A DNA stretch of 64,000 nt from Mesorhizobium sp. CA14 (GTDB lineage Bacteria > Pseudomonadota > Alphaproteobacteria > Rhizobiales > Rhizobiaceae), in contig NZ_JAIUHR010000005.1 in NCBI RefSeq assembly GCF_020165195.1, positions 124,001-188,000 on the forward strand, given 5' to 3'. The translations under genes and the position numbers were made by a program. Below the pieces are notes generated by a model that ran no database searches, was not told the origin of the DNA, and worked only from the letters and a program-made list of their open reading frames with translations. Shown here piece by piece: positions 27,742-38,024 of the stretch. Position 1 is the stretch's first letter. Each line of letters opens with the position of its first letter.

Positions 27742-28827
27742 CTAAAGTTCGAACCGAAGTTGCCGTTGTTCTGCCGACCATACATCGTCTAGCGACGAAA
27801 GCGTGACGCCCAGCAGCCGAATTCCCTTCCGAACCGGAAACACCGAGCTCAGGAGATCGGCTGCGAGAGCTTCGATGTCAGAGAACTCGATTGGCACCGA
27901 AACCGTGCGACTGCGCGTGATCTGCTGGAAATCGGCAAACTTGACCTTGAGCGTGATCGTCCGGCCCCGGATGCCCTTGCCTTCACAGTACCCCCAGACC
28001 TTGGCTGTCAGCGGCTTAAGTTCGGCGATTGCTGCTGGCAGTTCGGAGATGTCTGCTGCGAACGTATCCTCGGCGCCGATCGATTTGCGCGGCCGATCCG
28101 GCTCGACAGCGCGCTCGTCGATGGCGCGCGCGATCTGATAGTACCAGAGCCCTGACTTGCCGAAATGCTGCTGCAGGAAGGCAAGCGAGCGGTCCTTGAG
28201 ATCGGCGCCGGTCTTAATACCCAGCGCCTCCATCTTGGCGGCCGTTGCGGGACCGACGCCATGAAATTTCTTGACTGGCAGCGTCTCCACGAAGGCTGGC
28301 CCATGACGGGGCGTGATGACGAACTGGCCGTTTGGCTTGTTCTGGCCGGAGGCCATCTTGGCCAGGAATTTGTTGTATGAGATGCCGGCGGAAGCGGTGA
28401 GACCGGTCACCAGCAGGATCTTCGCCCTGATCATCTCGGCGATCGTCGTGGCAGAGGAAATCTTGAGCCTGTTCTGCGTCACGTCGAGATAGGCCTCGTC
28501 GAGCGAGAGCGGTTCGATGAGATCGGTATGTTCGGCGAACACCTCGCGGATTTGGGCCGAGACGGAACGGTAGACGTCGAAGCGGGGCGGCACGAAGACC
28601 AGCCCGGGGCATTTGCGCTTTGCCGTGACCGAAGGCATCGCGGAGCGAACGCCGAAGGCGCGAGCCTCGTAGCTTGCAGCAGCCACCACGCCGCCCGCGG
28701 CGGCCCCGCCAACGGCAAGCGGCTTGCCGCGCAGGTCCGGGTTGTCGCGCTGTTCGACAGACGCGTAGAACGCATCCATGTCGACATGGATGATCTTACG
28801 CAGGTCGGCGCTGCGGTCGGGGGCCAT
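27742..28827 (-). CDS. dinB: DNA polymerase IV
   Basis: A 361-residue Y-family polymerase with the catalytic motifs HVDMDAFYASVEQ (Asp near residue 16) and PLSLDEAYLDV, the steric YEARAFGVRSAM segment, a helix-hairpin-helix (FHGVGPATAAKMEALGI) and a little-finger domain. The C-terminal QL[S/D]LF beta-clamp motif is not obvious; the protein ends QRQLRFEL, and QLRFEL may serve. DinB does error-prone translesion synthesis. It stands near two SRAP genes, LigD and the ImuABC cassette, in a DNA-damage island. No SOS box was seen directly upstream. Confidence 0.92.
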   Translation of the reverse strand: MAPDRSADLRKIIHVDMDAFYASVEQRDNPDLRGKPLAVGGAAAGGVVAAASYEARAFGVRSAMPSVTAKRKCPGLVFVPPRFDVYRSVSAQIREVFAEHTDLIEPLSLDEAYLDVTQNRLKISSATTIAEMIRAKILLVTGLTASAGISYNKFLAKMASGQNKPNGQFVITPRHGPAFVETLPVKKFHGVGPATAAKMEALGIKTGADLKDRSLAFLQQHFGKSGLWYYQIARAIDERAVEPDRPRKSIGAEDTFAADISELPAAIAELKPLTAKVWGYCEGKGIRGRTITLKVKFADFQQITRSRTVSVPIEFSDIEALAADLLSSVFPVRKGIRLLGVTLSSLDDVWSAEQRQLRFEL

Positions 28828-28881
28828 ATGCCTGAAGTGCGTTTCGCCTGGACATGCGCTTCGTGCTGCCGGATCTACAAC

Positions 28882-29388
28882 TCAAATTGCAAATTCAGCC
28901 TGCGCGCGGCCCTGATGGAGGCGGTCAATCCGAAAACTGTCCTTGGCAAGGGGACGAAGCAATTCGTGTTCGGGACGCGTCATGTCCAGCCATGCCGAGC
29001 GCTGGTCTCGGCGCAGCACCGCCATCTGGCGATCATGATAGGGCGCGATGTCGTCATTGGCCTGGATCGTGAGGATTGCGTAGGCTTCCGGCCAATCGCG
29101 GCTCGCCGGCCGCCAGATGCCGGCGAAATAGAACCAGTCACCGTCGGCGAGGCGAAAGCTGTAGTTCTTCCCCTGGCTTCGGTGCCGGAATTCGGACGCC
29201 GGCACGAGGCAGCGATGGCTCGGGAACGATCGGTCCTCCGCGCGCACCACAGTGAAAGGGCGTCCCCCTGGTTCCTTCGGTTGAAGTCCCCACGGCAGCT
29301 TGAGCATCTCAACATCGCCGCCGTAGCGCCTTATGATGACGCGGAGCTCGTCCAGCGGGCTGTCGGAATCGAAAACTGTTGCGCTCAT
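28882..29388 (-). CDS. Degenerate SRAP-domain protein (lacks catalytic Cys2)
   Basis: A 168-residue member of the SRAP/HMCES/YedK family. It keeps the fold markers RRYGGDVEMLKLPWGLQP, RAEDRSFPSHRCLVPASEF, FAGIWRP, YAILTIQAND and the HDRQM active-site His. However, it begins Met-Ser rather than Met-Cys, the Asn before RAE is replaced (VVRAED), and the Glu of the usual 'GFYEW' segment is not in place (SEFRHR). It is therefore unlikely to form the thiazolidine crosslink with abasic sites. It is divergent from an intact SRAP gene across an SOS box. It may be decaying or may have a regulatory or structural role. Confidence 0.8.
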   Translation of the reverse strand: MSATVFDSDSPLDELRVIIRRYGGDVEMLKLPWGLQPKEPGGRPFTVVRAEDRSFPSHRCLVPASEFRHRSQGKNYSFRLADGDWFYFAGIWRPASRDWPEAYAILTIQANDDIAPYHDRQMAVLRRDQRSAWLDMTRPEHELLRPLAKDSFRIDRLHQGRAQAEFAI

Positions 29389-29396
29389 AGCAAAAA

Positions 29397-29411
29397 GAAC
29401 ATAACAGGAAC
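29397..29411. promoter_or_regulatory. LexA (SOS) box, alphaproteobacterial type
   Basis: GAAC-ATAACAG-GAAC, the reverse complement of the alphaproteobacterial LexA motif GTTC-N7-GTTC. It sits between two divergent SRAP genes, nine bases from the start of the left one and 36 bases from the start of the right one, where LexA binding could repress both. Confidence 0.8.
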
Positions 29412-29447
29412 GAAGCCGCCGCGCAATGCCGCAGAGACAGGTGAGAC

Positions 29448-30038
29448 ATGTGCAATGATTATCGGCTGATGGTGGATGTCGCCTCGATCGTGGAGGACTT
29501 CGCCGATCTCAAGATAAAAATTCGCTTTAGTGAAGGAGCGCCGAACATCCAGGCGCGCGAGGACATCAAGATAACCGACATCGGGCCGATCATCCGCTCG
29601 GTCGACGGCGCGGACAGCGAGGGTGACCTTGTTCAGCGCCGGTGGAGCTGGCCTGGACCGAACAAGAGACCAGTCTACAACTTCCGCTCGGACGGTCGCG
29701 AGTTCGCCTCGAACCGCTGCCTGATACCAGCCGATGGATTTTACGAATTCACCGAGCCGACAGACAAGGGCAAGAAGCGCAAGGACAAGTGGCTCTTCAC
29801 CAAGAGGGACGAGCCGATCTTCTGCATCGCCGGGATCTGGCGCGACACCGATGATGTCGGGGAGGCGTTCACCATGCTCACGATGGAACCCGGTCCCGAT
29901 ATCGCGCTGTATCACGATCGGCAGATCGTGATCTTGGAGCGCAAGGATTGGGCGAGCTGGCTTGATCCGTCGGTATCCGCCAAATCGCTGATCAAGCCGC
30001 TTCAGCCGGGGACGCTGGTCGTGGAGCAGGTCGGGTGA
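29448..30038 (+). CDS. SOS response-associated peptidase (SRAP, YedK/HMCES type)
   Basis: A 196-residue SRAP protein with an intact active site: Met-Cys-Asn-Asp start exposing Cys2, Asn in PVYNFRSDG, Glu in PADGFYEF and His in LYHDRQIVI. Family members crosslink to abasic sites in single-stranded DNA and protect them during replication. The start is the only one that gives Cys2. It is divergent from the degenerate paralogue, and a LexA box lies in the short shared promoter, so induction by DNA damage is expected. Confidence 0.9.
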   Translation: MCNDYRLMVDVASIVEDFADLKIKIRFSEGAPNIQAREDIKITDIGPIIRSVDGADSEGDLVQRRWSWPGPNKRPVYNFRSDGREFASNRCLIPADGFYEFTEPTDKGKKRKDKWLFTKRDEPIFCIAGIWRDTDDVGEAFTMLTMEPGPDIALYHDRQIVILERKDWASWLDPSVSAKSLIKPLQPGTLVVEQVG

Positions 30039-30221
30039 TGCGAGGCGGTGCGCTGCTGAATGCGGCCGCGACGTGGGCGTCGGCATTTTAGGCGCACGAA
30101 CCCCTGTCGGCGCCGCAGCTATACATCGTGAAGGTTTCATCATCGGCGAGCAACCAATGCTCCAGCCGCGCCCTGGGCTGCTCCTGTCGTCAGGCGTTGA
30201 ACGCCCGCGAGGCGCTGTTTT
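30039..30221. other. Convergent intergenic gap
   Basis: A 180-base gap between the SRAP gene and the convergent xthA; no gene or clear terminator was recognised. Confidence 0.4.
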
Positions 30222-30991
30222 TTACGAGAGCTCGATCCAGACCGGCGCGTGATCGCTGCTCTTTTCCCAGCCGCGCACCTCGACGTCGACCTGGGCATCG
30301 ATCAGCCGCTTCCTGAGCGACGGGCTCAGCAGAAGGTGGTCGATGCGCAGGCCTGCGTGCGGCCGAAGGCGTTGCGGAAATAATCCCAGAATGTGTAGAT
30401 CTTCTCACGGGGATGACGCGCGCGCAGCGCGTCGGTCCAGCCTTGTTTAAGCAGCGTCGCGTAGGCAGCGCGCGCCTCGGGTGCGAACAGAGCGTCGTCC
30501 AGCCAGCGCTCGGGCTTGTAGACATCGAGTTCGGTCGGCATGACGTTGAAATCGCCCGCCAGCACCACCGGCTGTTTGCACGCGACAAGTTCGGCTGCGT
30601 GGCCGATGAGGCGGTCGAACCAACGCAGCTTGTAGTCGAATTTCGGGCCGGGCCTTGGATTTCCATTAGGAAGATAAAGGCATGCGATCAGAATGCCGTT
30701 GACTGCTGCTTCGATGTAGCGGCTATGGCTGTCGTCGGGGTCGCCGGGGAGGCCGCGCCGCGTTTCGTGGATGTTGCCGACCCGGCTCAGGATCGCGACG
30801 CCGTTCCAGCTTTTCTGGCCATGCCAGACCACGTCATAGCCGAGGTCGCGGATCGGCCCTTCCGGGAACTTCTCCTGCGGCGCCTTGAGTTCCTGGAGAC
30901 AGGCAATGTCCGGCGCAGCCTCTTTAAGCCAGCGCAGCAGCACCCGCAGGCGGCCATTGACGCCGTTGACGTTGTAGGTGGCGATCCTCAT
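30222..30991 (-). pseudogene. xthA: Exodeoxyribonuclease III with a frameshift near the 3' end
   Basis: The first 215 or so codons read well as an exonuclease III/AP endonuclease: MRIATYNVNGVNGRL, CLQELKAP (metal-binding Glu), GVAILSR, GDFNVMPTELDV and FWDYFRNAFGR. One base is then missing near 30350-30360. In the shifted frame the true end continues as GLRIDHLLLSPSLRKRL, then WEKSSDHAPVWIEL to a stop at 30222, which carries the catalytic Asp-His pair. Read as is, the protein stops at 30326 and lacks that pair. The ATG overlaps the ligD stop (ATGA), so the two were an operon. A sequencing error is an alternative explanation. Confidence 0.8.
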
Positions 30992-32898
30992 GGCTTCATG
31001 AGGTCCGGCAGGAACTGATCGGCCCGGCCCCAGTCCGCGAGGGCCTTCGATGCGGCGCGCTTCTTCAGCTCGGGCGCATCGCCGACATGGAAATGCGAGG
31101 GCGTATCGATCGTCTTCATCTCCGCCCAGGTCACAGGTGCTGCGACCGGGGCGCCCGGCCGCGACCTGGCGCTATAAGGCATGATTGCGGTGGCGCCGCG
31201 CTGGTTGCGCAGATAGTCGACGAAGATCCGCCCCTTGCGTTTTGCCTTCGACATCACCGCCGTGAAGTGGCTGGGGTCGCTATGCGCGACCGCCTGAGCA
31301 AGCCCGGAGGCGAAGGCCTTCACCTCGGGCCATTCGGCTTGCGGCGTGAGCGGGGCGATCACATGCACACCCTTGCCGCCCGTCAGCATCGGGAACGTGG
31401 TCAAGCCGATGGATTTCAGAATGTCCCGGAACTGGAATGCGGCAGCGCGGACCGCCTCGAAATCCAGTCCCTCGTCGGGGTCGAGGTCGAACACGAGGCG
31501 ATCGGCCTTCTCGACGTCTTCGATGCGTGCTCCCCATCCATGGAATTCGATCGTTCCCATCTGGACACAGGTTAGAAGCCCCTCGGCATCGTCGACGTAA
31601 AGATAGGGCTCCTCATGGCCGTCCTTTTCGGTGATCCCGACGTGATGCACCTTGTCGCCGAAGCTGCCGGCGTCATGCTTCTGAAAAAAACATTTCTTCG
31701 CCCGCCCCTGCGGGCAGCGGACCAGGCTGATCGGTCTGCTGGCGGCCCAGGGAAGCATGATCGCGGCAACCTCGGAATAATGATCGGCAAGCTGCCCCTT
31801 GGTGATGTTGGATTCGGGGTAGATCACGCGGCCGCGATTGCTGATCGCGACCGCGCTTGTCGCCGGCGGCGGCAGGGTCGCCGTGCGGTGTTCCGTCTCG
31901 AGCACGACCGCTTCCGGCTTCTTGTCCTCGCGCAGGCCGAGATAGCTTGGATGGCGCAGTGTCCCTTCATTGGTCATCTCGGTGAAGGCGATCTCGGCGA
32001 CAAGCCTGGGACGCAGCCAGTGCGCGCCGCGGACCTCCGCGCGCGGCGCCTCGACCGTAGCCGCCTTCTGCTCGAGCGGCGCCATGGTCTTCATGAGCCG
32101 GGCCATCCCGGCGGCATCGAAACCGGTCCCGACCTTGCCGGCATAGCGCAGCTTTGCGCCGTCATAGACGCCGAGGATCAGCGATCGAAACGCGCGATCC
32201 TTGTCTGACGGCGTCCAGCCAACGAGCACGAATTCCTGACGCTTGATGCACTTGATCTTCAACCAGCTTCCATCGCGGGCGCCGACATAGGCCGAATCCG
32301 CCAGCTTCGAGATCACCCCCTCGAGGCCGGCGTCGCAGAAGCGGTTCAGCAACTCTTCCCCACGGCCCTGGATATGATCGGAGTAGCGGAGGACGGGGTG
32401 CTTCGCCGGCAGGATTTTCTCCAGTTTCTGCTTGCGCTGCAGGAGCGGCAACCTCGTCAGGTCTTCCCCATCGAGCTGGAGCAGGTCGAAGGCATAAAAA
32501 TCAATGATCGCGGGAGCGCTCTTCAACGCGTTCTGCAGCGCCTGGAAGCTGGATCGGCCCTCCGCATCCATGACCACCGCCTCTCCGTCGATCAGGGCGG
32601 AGCCAACCTTGAGCTTGCGCGCCTCCGCCAAAATGGACGGAAAGCGGTCGGACCAGTCCAGGCCGGAGCGCGTGTAGGCGCGCGCCTCGCCTCCGCCCAC
32701 CGCGACGAGAATGCGGTAGCCATCATATTTCATCTCGTGGATCCAGCGGTCGCCAGGGGGAACCGTATCCACCAGTTTTGCAAGCTGGACCGGGCGGAAC
32801 GCGGGTGGCGCGAGTTCGGCTGCGCCGCGCGAGACTGGCTTCGCAAGGAGAGTTGAAGATCCTTTGGTTCCGGGCCGACGTAAAGCTGACTTGCTCAC
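30988..32898 (-). CDS. ligD: NHEJ DNA ligase D, ligase plus polymerase domains
   Basis: A 636-residue protein. The ATP-dependent ligase domain is N-terminal (nucleotidyl Lys57 in EMKYDGYR, DGEAVV, LEGVISKLADS, WLKIKC), followed by an OB region (RYAGKVGTGF, AEIAFTEMTNEGTLRHPSYLG) and a LigD-type primase/polymerase domain from about residue 350 (catalytic DLDPDEG, GGKGVHVIAPL, RIFVDYLRNQRGATAI). The 3'-phosphoesterase domain seen in some LigD proteins is absent. It would seal and fill double-strand breaks together with Ku, which is not encoded in this window. It is coupled to xthA, and a broken paralogue lies at 6249-8173. Confidence 0.93.
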   Translation of the reverse strand: MSKSALRRPGTKGSSTLLAKPVSRGAAELAPPAFRPVQLAKLVDTVPPGDRWIHEMKYDGYRILVAVGGGEARAYTRSGLDWSDRFPSILAEARKLKVGSALIDGEAVVMDAEGRSSFQALQNALKSAPAIIDFYAFDLLQLDGEDLTRLPLLQRKQKLEKILPAKHPVLRYSDHIQGRGEELLNRFCDAGLEGVISKLADSAYVGARDGSWLKIKCIKRQEFVLVGWTPSDKDRAFRSLILGVYDGAKLRYAGKVGTGFDAAGMARLMKTMAPLEQKAATVEAPRAEVRGAHWLRPRLVAEIAFTEMTNEGTLRHPSYLGLREDKKPEAVVLETEHRTATLPPPATSAVAISNRGRVIYPESNITKGQLADHYSEVAAIMLPWAASRPISLVRCPQGRAKKCFFQKHDAGSFGDKVHHVGITEKDGHEEPYLYVDDAEGLLTCVQMGTIEFHGWGARIEDVEKADRLVFDLDPDEGLDFEAVRAAAFQFRDILKSIGLTTFPMLTGGKGVHVIAPLTPQAEWPEVKAFASGLAQAVAHSDPSHFTAVMSKAKRKGRIFVDYLRNQRGATAIMPYSARSRPGAPVAAPVTWAEMKTIDTPSHFHVGDAPELKKRAASKALADWGRADQFLPDLMKP

Positions 32899-32953
32899 CT
32901 GACCTCACTCGAACAAAACCCAACTGCCCGATGCGCCATTCGTAATCCGCAGC

Positions 32954-33139
32954 CTATTTCTTCAGTTTCTCCGCGGCGGCATTGAGCTTGTCGCGGTCGT
33001 TGCCGACCCGCTTGATCAGGGCTTCGGCCTGCTCTCTGCTGATACCGTGCTTGTGGGCGAAATAATTGACCTCGTAGCCTTCACCGCCGGAGACCTGCCG
33101 ACGGTCTGCGGCGCCTCGCTTCGATTTGTTGTCTGCCAT
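32954..33139 (-). CDS. DUF3606 domain small protein
   Basis: A 61-residue basic protein (MADNKSKRGAADRRQVSGGE, then YEVNYFAHKHGISREQAEAL). A GGAG Shine-Dalgarno sequence lies 11 bases upstream. The whole protein is one DUF3606 domain, a short helix-turn-helix-like module of unknown function common in Rhizobiales and often found near stress or repair genes. It lies between dnaE2 and ligD in the same direction. Confidence 0.85.
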   Translation of the reverse strand: MADNKSKRGAADRRQVSGGEGYEVNYFAHKHGISREQAEALIKRVGNDRDKLNAAAEKLKK

Positions 33140-33234
33140 TATCGTCTCTGCTCCTTGGCCGCGCGGTCACGACGTTCGACCTCTAACGCTTTGGGTCGTC
33201 TTGCGATCCTGAGCCGGGCAAGAAATTCGGCGTT

Positions 33235-36200
33235 TCACCTGAAATCCCGCGTCTTGACCTTGATGTTGTCGATGTGGAGGTCGGGTATGTAGATGTCGCG
33301 GCTGCGCAGCCCCTTGGGCGGCAGCTCGCGCGGATCGGGTCCCGAGTCGCCATTGCGCACCTGGTCGCCGCGGCCGTGCGGCACGGGAAAGCTGCCCTCG
33401 CGTTCGCCGACGCTGGCGAGCTCGGCTGACAGATCGCTGATCTTGCGAGCCACGAGGTGGACCACTTCGCCCTCGCGCTGGATCCGGCCCCTTACCGCGA
33501 TCATGCCCGCCGACAGAACCGTGCGCCGGTGCTGCTCGAACACTTTCGGCCAGACGACGAGGTTCGCGATCCCGGTCTCGTCCTCGAGGGTGATGAACAT
33601 GACACCCTTGGCCGAGCCCGGGCGCTGCCGCACGAGCACTATGCCTGCCGTTTCCAACCAGCGGCCGTCGCGCGCCTCCATCGCCTCGGCGCAGGAAACG
33701 ATGCGGCGACGGCGCAGATCGTCGCGCAGGAAAGAGATCGGATGGCTGCGCAGTGTCAGGCCGATATGGCGGTAGTCTTCCACGACCTCGCCGCCGGCCG
33801 TCATAGGCCGAAGCGCCACCGTCGGTTCCTTGATCTCCGGAACCAACTCCGCTTCACGGGCCGATGCGGCCGCGAACAGGGGCAGGGGCTCGTCGCGCAG
33901 CGCCTTGATCGCCCAAAGCGCATCCCGCCGCGCAAGACCAAGTGCTGGCCGGAACGCATCCGCCTCGGCGAGCTGGACAAGTGCTGCCTGCGGCACACCG
34001 GCACGCCGCCACAGATCGTCGACCGAGGCGAAGGGCTGGTCGGCTCGCGTTGCGACGATTGTGCTTGCATGGGCATTTGCGAGGCCGCGCACCATGCGCA
34101 ACCCAAGCCGGACGGCGAAATGTCCGTCATCGGAAATGGGCTCCAGCGTGCAGTCCCAGCGCGAGGCGTTGACGCAGGCCGGCCGGATCTCGGTCCCGTG
34201 CGCGGCCGCGTCGCGCACGATCTGGGCGGGCGCGTAGAAGCCCATCGGCTGGCTGTTCAACAGCGCCGCGCAGAAGACATCGGGATGCCAGCATTTGAGC
34301 CAGGCCGAGGCATAGGCGATCAGCGCGAAGGAAGCGGCGTGGCTCTCCGGAAAACCATAGGAGCCGAAACCTTCGAGCTGCTTGAATGTCTGCTCGGCGA
34401 AGGCGGGCTCATAGCCATTGTCCACCATCCCGTCGATCAGCTTCGTCTTGAAGGACGAAACGCCGCCGGTGAACTTGAAGGTGGCCATCGACTTGCGAAG
34501 CATGTCCGCTTCGCCTGGCGTGAAGCCCGCGCATTCGATGGCAACCCGCATTGCCTGCTCCTGGAACAGCGGCACGCCGAGCGTCTTGCCGAGCACCTTC
34601 TCGAGCTCCGGCCTTGGGTAATGCACCGGCTCGATGCCTTCCCGGCGGCGCAGATAGGGGTGGACCATGTCACCCTGGATCGGCCCGGGCCGCACGATCG
34701 CGACCTGCACCACGAGATCGTAAAAGGTCCTTGGCTTCAGCCGCGGCAGCATCGACATCTGCGCCCGGCTCTCGATCTGGAAAGTGCCGAGCGTATCGGC
34801 TTTCCTGATCATGGCATAGGTGCGCGGATCCTCCGCCGGTATGGTGGCAAGGTCGAGCCGGATGTCCTTGCAGTCGGCGAGCAGATCGAGGCCTTTCTTC
34901 ATGCAGGTCAGCATGCCGAGCGCCAGCACGTCGACCTTCATGAATTTGAGCGCGTCGATGTCGTCCTTGTCCCACTCGATCACCTGACGATCCTTCATGC
35001 TTGCCGGCTCGATCGGCACCAGATCGTCGAGACGGTCATGAGTGAGCACGAAGCCGCCTGGGTGCTGGCTGAGGTGACGCGGCGCGCCCATCAACTGAGG
35101 CGCGAGGTCGAGCGTCAGTCGCAGCCGGCGATCGGCAAGGTTGAGATTGAGTTCCTCGACATGCCGCTCCTCGACGCCCTCTTCGGACCAGCCCCAGACC
35201 TGGCCGGAGAGCGTGCGGATGAGATCCTCCGGCAGGCCGAGCGCCTTGCCGACATCGCGCAGCGCGCCCTTGGTGCGGTAGCGCACCACCGTCGAACACA
35301 ACGCCGCGTGGTCGCGTCCATAGGTGTCGAACACCCACTGCATGACGATCTCGCGCCGCTCATGCTCGAAATCGACGTCGATGTCGGGCGGCTCGCGGCG
35401 CTCCTCGGAGACGAAACGCTCGAACAACAGATCGTTGCGCCCGGGATCGATCGAGGTGATGCCGAGCACGTAGCAGACCGCCGAATTGGCGGCGGAGCCG
35501 CGGCCCTGGCAGAGGATGTCCTTCGAGCGCGCGAAGCGCACGATCGAATTCACGGTCAGGAAATAGGGTGCGTAGTCGAGCTTCTCGATCAGCCGCAATT
35601 CGTGGCGCAGCGAGCGGGCGATGCTGTCCGGCACGCCTTCCGGGTAGCGCGTCGCGGCGCCCTGCCATGTCAGCTTTTCGAGCGCCTGCTGCGGTGTCAG
35701 CGATGGGTCGTCGCGCTCCTCCGGATATTGGTAGGCGAGCTCGCCGAGAGAGAACCGGCAGCGGTCGGCGATCTCGATCGTGCGCGCCAGCGCTTCCGGG
35801 TAGCGTGCAAAAAGCCGGTGCATTTCCTGAGGCGGCTTGAGGTAACGGTCGGCATGCCGCTCGCGGCGCTCGCCGAGCGCGTCGATGGTGACATTGTGCC
35901 GGATCGCGGTGACGACGTCCTGCAGGATGCGGCGGTCCGGCTCATGGAAGAGCACGTCGTTGGTGACGACGCTCGGCACCTTCATCTTGCAGGCAAGCGC
36001 AGCCAGGTCGTGGATGCGAAGCTGGTCGTTGGGCCGGCGCCTGAGCGTCAGCGCCATATAGGCGCGGTCGCCGAATGCCTCGCGCAGATGTCTCAGGCGC
36101 AGCGCCAGGGTCTCATCGGCCATATCGGGCAGGAGCACGGCGATGAGGCCTTCTCCATAGGCGACGACATCGCTCCATTCGAGATGGCATTTCGCCTTTC

Positions 36201-36507
36201 CGGCCCGGGCCTTGCCGAGCGAGAGCAGCCGGCAGAGCCGGGAATAGGCATCGCGGTCGGTCGGGTAGGCGAGCAGCGACAGGCCGTCGGTCAGGTCGAG
36301 GCGGCAACCGACGATGAGGCGCACGCCGGTGGTCTTGGCCGCCTCGTGGGCGCGGACGATCCCGGCGAGGCTGTTGCGGTCGACGACGGCGAGCGCCTCG
36401 ATACCGAGAAGTGCCGCCTGCGAAAACAGCTCCTCGGCCGAGGATGCGCCGCGCAGGAAGCTGAAATGCGAGGTGACCTGCAGCTCGGCATAACGCGCGT
36501 CGTTCAT
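33235..36507 (-). CDS. dnaE2: Error-prone DNA polymerase
   Basis: The ATG at 36507 ([20 protein letters not shown]) overlaps the imuB stop by ATGA and aligns with DnaE2 starts; an eight-residue upstream extension does not. The 1090-residue product has an N-terminal PHP domain, the C-family polymerase core with [13 protein letters not shown] (catalytic Asp residues) and [14 protein letters not shown], a helix-hairpin-helix region, and an OB fold near the end ([20 protein letters not shown]). DnaE2 carries out damage-induced mutagenic synthesis with ImuA and ImuB. It is the third gene of an imuA-imuB-dnaE2 operon under an SOS box. Confidence 0.95.
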   Translation of the reverse strand: MNDARYAELQVTSHFSFLRGASSAEELFSQAALLGIEALAVVDRNSLAGIVRAHEAAKTTGVRLIVGCRLDLTDGLSLLAYPTDRDAYSRLCRLLSLGKARAGKAKCHLEWSDVVAYGEGLIAVLLPDMADETLALRLRHLREAFGDRAYMALTLRRRPNDQLRIHDLAALACKMKVPSVVTNDVLFHEPDRRILQDVVTAIRHNVTIDALGERRERHADRYLKPPQEMHRLFARYPEALARTIEIADRCRFSLGELAYQYPEERDDPSLTPQQALEKLTWQGAATRYPEGVPDSIARSLRHELRLIEKLDYAPYFLTVNSIVRFARSKDILCQGRGSAANSAVCYVLGITSIDPGRNDLLFERFVSEERREPPDIDVDFEHERREIVMQWVFDTYGRDHAALCSTVVRYRTKGALRDVGKALGLPEDLIRTLSGQVWGWSEEGVEERHVEELNLNLADRRLRLTLDLAPQLMGAPRHLSQHPGGFVLTHDRLDDLVPIEPASMKDRQVIEWDKDDIDALKFMKVDVLALGMLTCMKKGLDLLADCKDIRLDLATIPAEDPRTYAMIRKADTLGTFQIESRAQMSMLPRLKPRTFYDLVVQVAIVRPGPIQGDMVHPYLRRREGIEPVHYPRPELEKVLGKTLGVPLFQEQAMRVAIECAGFTPGEADMLRKSMATFKFTGGVSSFKTKLIDGMVDNGYEPAFAEQTFKQLEGFGSYGFPESHAASFALIAYASAWLKCWHPDVFCAALLNSQPMGFYAPAQIVRDAAAHGTEIRPACVNASRWDCTLEPISDDGHFAVRLGLRMVRGLANAHASTIVATRADQPFASVDDLWRRAGVPQAALVQLAEADAFRPALGLARRDALWAIKALRDEPLPLFAAASAREAELVPEIKEPTVALRPMTAGGEVVEDYRHIGLTLRSHPISFLRDDLRRRRIVSCAEAMEARDGRWLETAGIVLVRQRPGSAKGVMFITLEDETGIANLVVWPKVFEQHRRTVLSAGMIAVRGRIQREGEVVHLVARKISDLSAELASVGEREGSFPVPHGRGDQVRNGDSGPDPRELPPKGLRSRDIYIPDLHIDNIKVKTRDFR

Positions 36508-38024
36508 CCGAACACCCCGTGCAGGAACCACCGGTGCGAGCCCGTCGCCGCATCCTCGCCGTCGCCGGCGCGGTAGAGCCAGTAGCGCTCGCCGGCGTCA
36601 TCCTCGACCCGGAAATAATCGCGCACCGCCACCAGCTCGGCGTCGCGCTTCCACCATTCGCCGAAGACCCGCTCCGGACCGTCCGCGCGCTTCACGCGCC
36701 GGCGCACGCCGCGCCAGGTGAAGGACACCGGTGGATGGTCGGGCAACAGCGCCACCGTCTCAACCGGGTCCGGCTGCGGCAGCAGGCGGGCTGGCCGGGG
36801 CCAGTGGCCAGGCCAGCCCGCGCCGGTGTCGGCCGCCATTGCCGGGATCTTGCTAACCGAACGCTCCGGCACGTCGCTGGCGACAGGCGCAAGCCGGTAG
36901 ACGGCGCGCTCGCCGACGCGGTTCATCAGCGTATCGATGAGGTCAGACACGTCCGGCGCGGTTTCCTCGACGAGGGAGTTCACGACCTGGCTGCGCTCCA
37001 GGGGTTCGGCCGCTGTTGCCGCCAGGACCATCATCTCGATACCGAAGCCCGGCGCGATGGTCTCGACCTTGTCGCAAAGCAGCCGGGTCAGCCGCTTGGC
37101 ATCCCGGACGGGCATCGCCATGCCGACACGAACCGCCTGGGCCTGACTGTCGACGCGATGGCAGATGAGATCGAGCCGGCGCGCGCCGAGACCGCGCTGC
37201 TCCATCAGCGTGCAGAGCTGGGCGACGAGCTTGCCGATGTAGCGCGCTATTGTCTCGGCCGCGCCGATCGGCTCGGCGAAGGCACGGCGGACCTCGACGA
37301 TGTCCGGCGGGCGCACCGGGTCGATCGGTTCGGCTGTGTTGCCAAGAGCCTGATCGAGGCGGCGGGGAATCTCCGGACCGAAGCGCAGGGCAAGCGGCGC
37401 GCGCGGCTGTTTCAGGAGATCGCCGATCCGTTGGAAACCAAGCCTGCGCAGTTCGGCGGCCGTCGAAAGCGCGATCCGCAGCGCCTCGAGCGCAAGCGGT
37501 TCCAAAATGGGTTGGCCGTGACCGGGTGGCGCGATGAAAATTTCTTGGCGGCCATACCGGGCCAGCGCATGCGCCGCGCCCCAGCTGTCCGCGATCGCCG
37601 CGCGGGCGACGATGCCGGACATGGCAAGACGCCCGACCATGCCCTCGAGCATCGCAGCCTCGCCGCCATGGAGATGGTCGGCGCCCGTCGTGTCGATGAC
37701 GATCCCGTCAGGAGGATCGGGCGCGACGATCGGCGCAAATCGAAGCATCCAGACGGCGAGCCGCTCGAGCGCTTCGGCGTCCGCTTCTTGGTCGGCGTCC
37801 TGGATCGCAAGGCCCGGCACCAGCACCTGCGCCTTCGTCACGGGCATGCCGGGCTGCAGGCCGGCGGCGAGTGCTGCGGCATCGGCCGCGAGCACCACGC
37901 GCCTGTTCTTGTCGCGGCCGATCAGGACGAGCGGAACCTCAGCCGGCGGCGCTGCGTTGCCGGCCTTGCGCCGCACCCTGTCGGTCGGCCAGGTCGGCAG
38001 GAACAGCGAGACGACCCGTGCCAT
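36504..38024 (-). CDS. imuB: ImuB, Y-family polymerase-like mutagenesis protein
   Basis: The ATG at 38024 ([19 protein letters not shown]) matches ImuB starts. The 506-residue protein is related to Y-family polymerases but has [21 protein letters not shown] and [11 protein letters not shown] in place of the catalytic carboxylates, as is usual for the inactive ImuB. ImuB acts as the hub that links ImuA, DnaE2 and the beta clamp. Its start lies 86 bases inside imuA and its stop overlaps dnaE2, so the three genes are tightly coupled. Confidence 0.93.
   Translation of the reverse strand: MARVVSLFLPTWPTDRVRRKAGNAAPPAEVPLVLIGRDKNRRVVLAADAAALAAGLQPGMPVTKAQVLVPGLAIQDADQEADAEALERLAVWMLRFAPIVAPDPPDGIVIDTTGADHLHGGEAAMLEGMVGRLAMSGIVARAAIADSWGAAHALARYGRQEIFIAPPGHGQPILEPLALEALRIALSTAAELRRLGFQRIGDLLKQPRAPLALRFGPEIPRRLDQALGNTAEPIDPVRPPDIVEVRRAFAEPIGAAETIARYIGKLVAQLCTLMEQRGLGARRLDLICHRVDSQAQAVRVGMAMPVRDAKRLTRLLCDKVETIAPGFGIEMMVLAATAAEPLERSQVVNSLVEETAPDVSDLIDTLMNRVGERAVYRLAPVASDVPERSVSKIPAMAADTGAGWPGHWPRPARLLPQPDPVETVALLPDHPPVSFTWRGVRRRVKRADGPERVFGEWWKRDAELVAVRDYFRVEDDAGERYWLYRAGDGEDAATGSHRWFLHGVFG

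Noticed and set aside
33457..36576. A 1039-codon open frame on the plus strand
   Set aside because: It is the antisense shadow of dnaE2 in high-GC DNA; the translation is low in complexity and His/Arg-rich with no family, while the minus strand is a perfect DnaE2.
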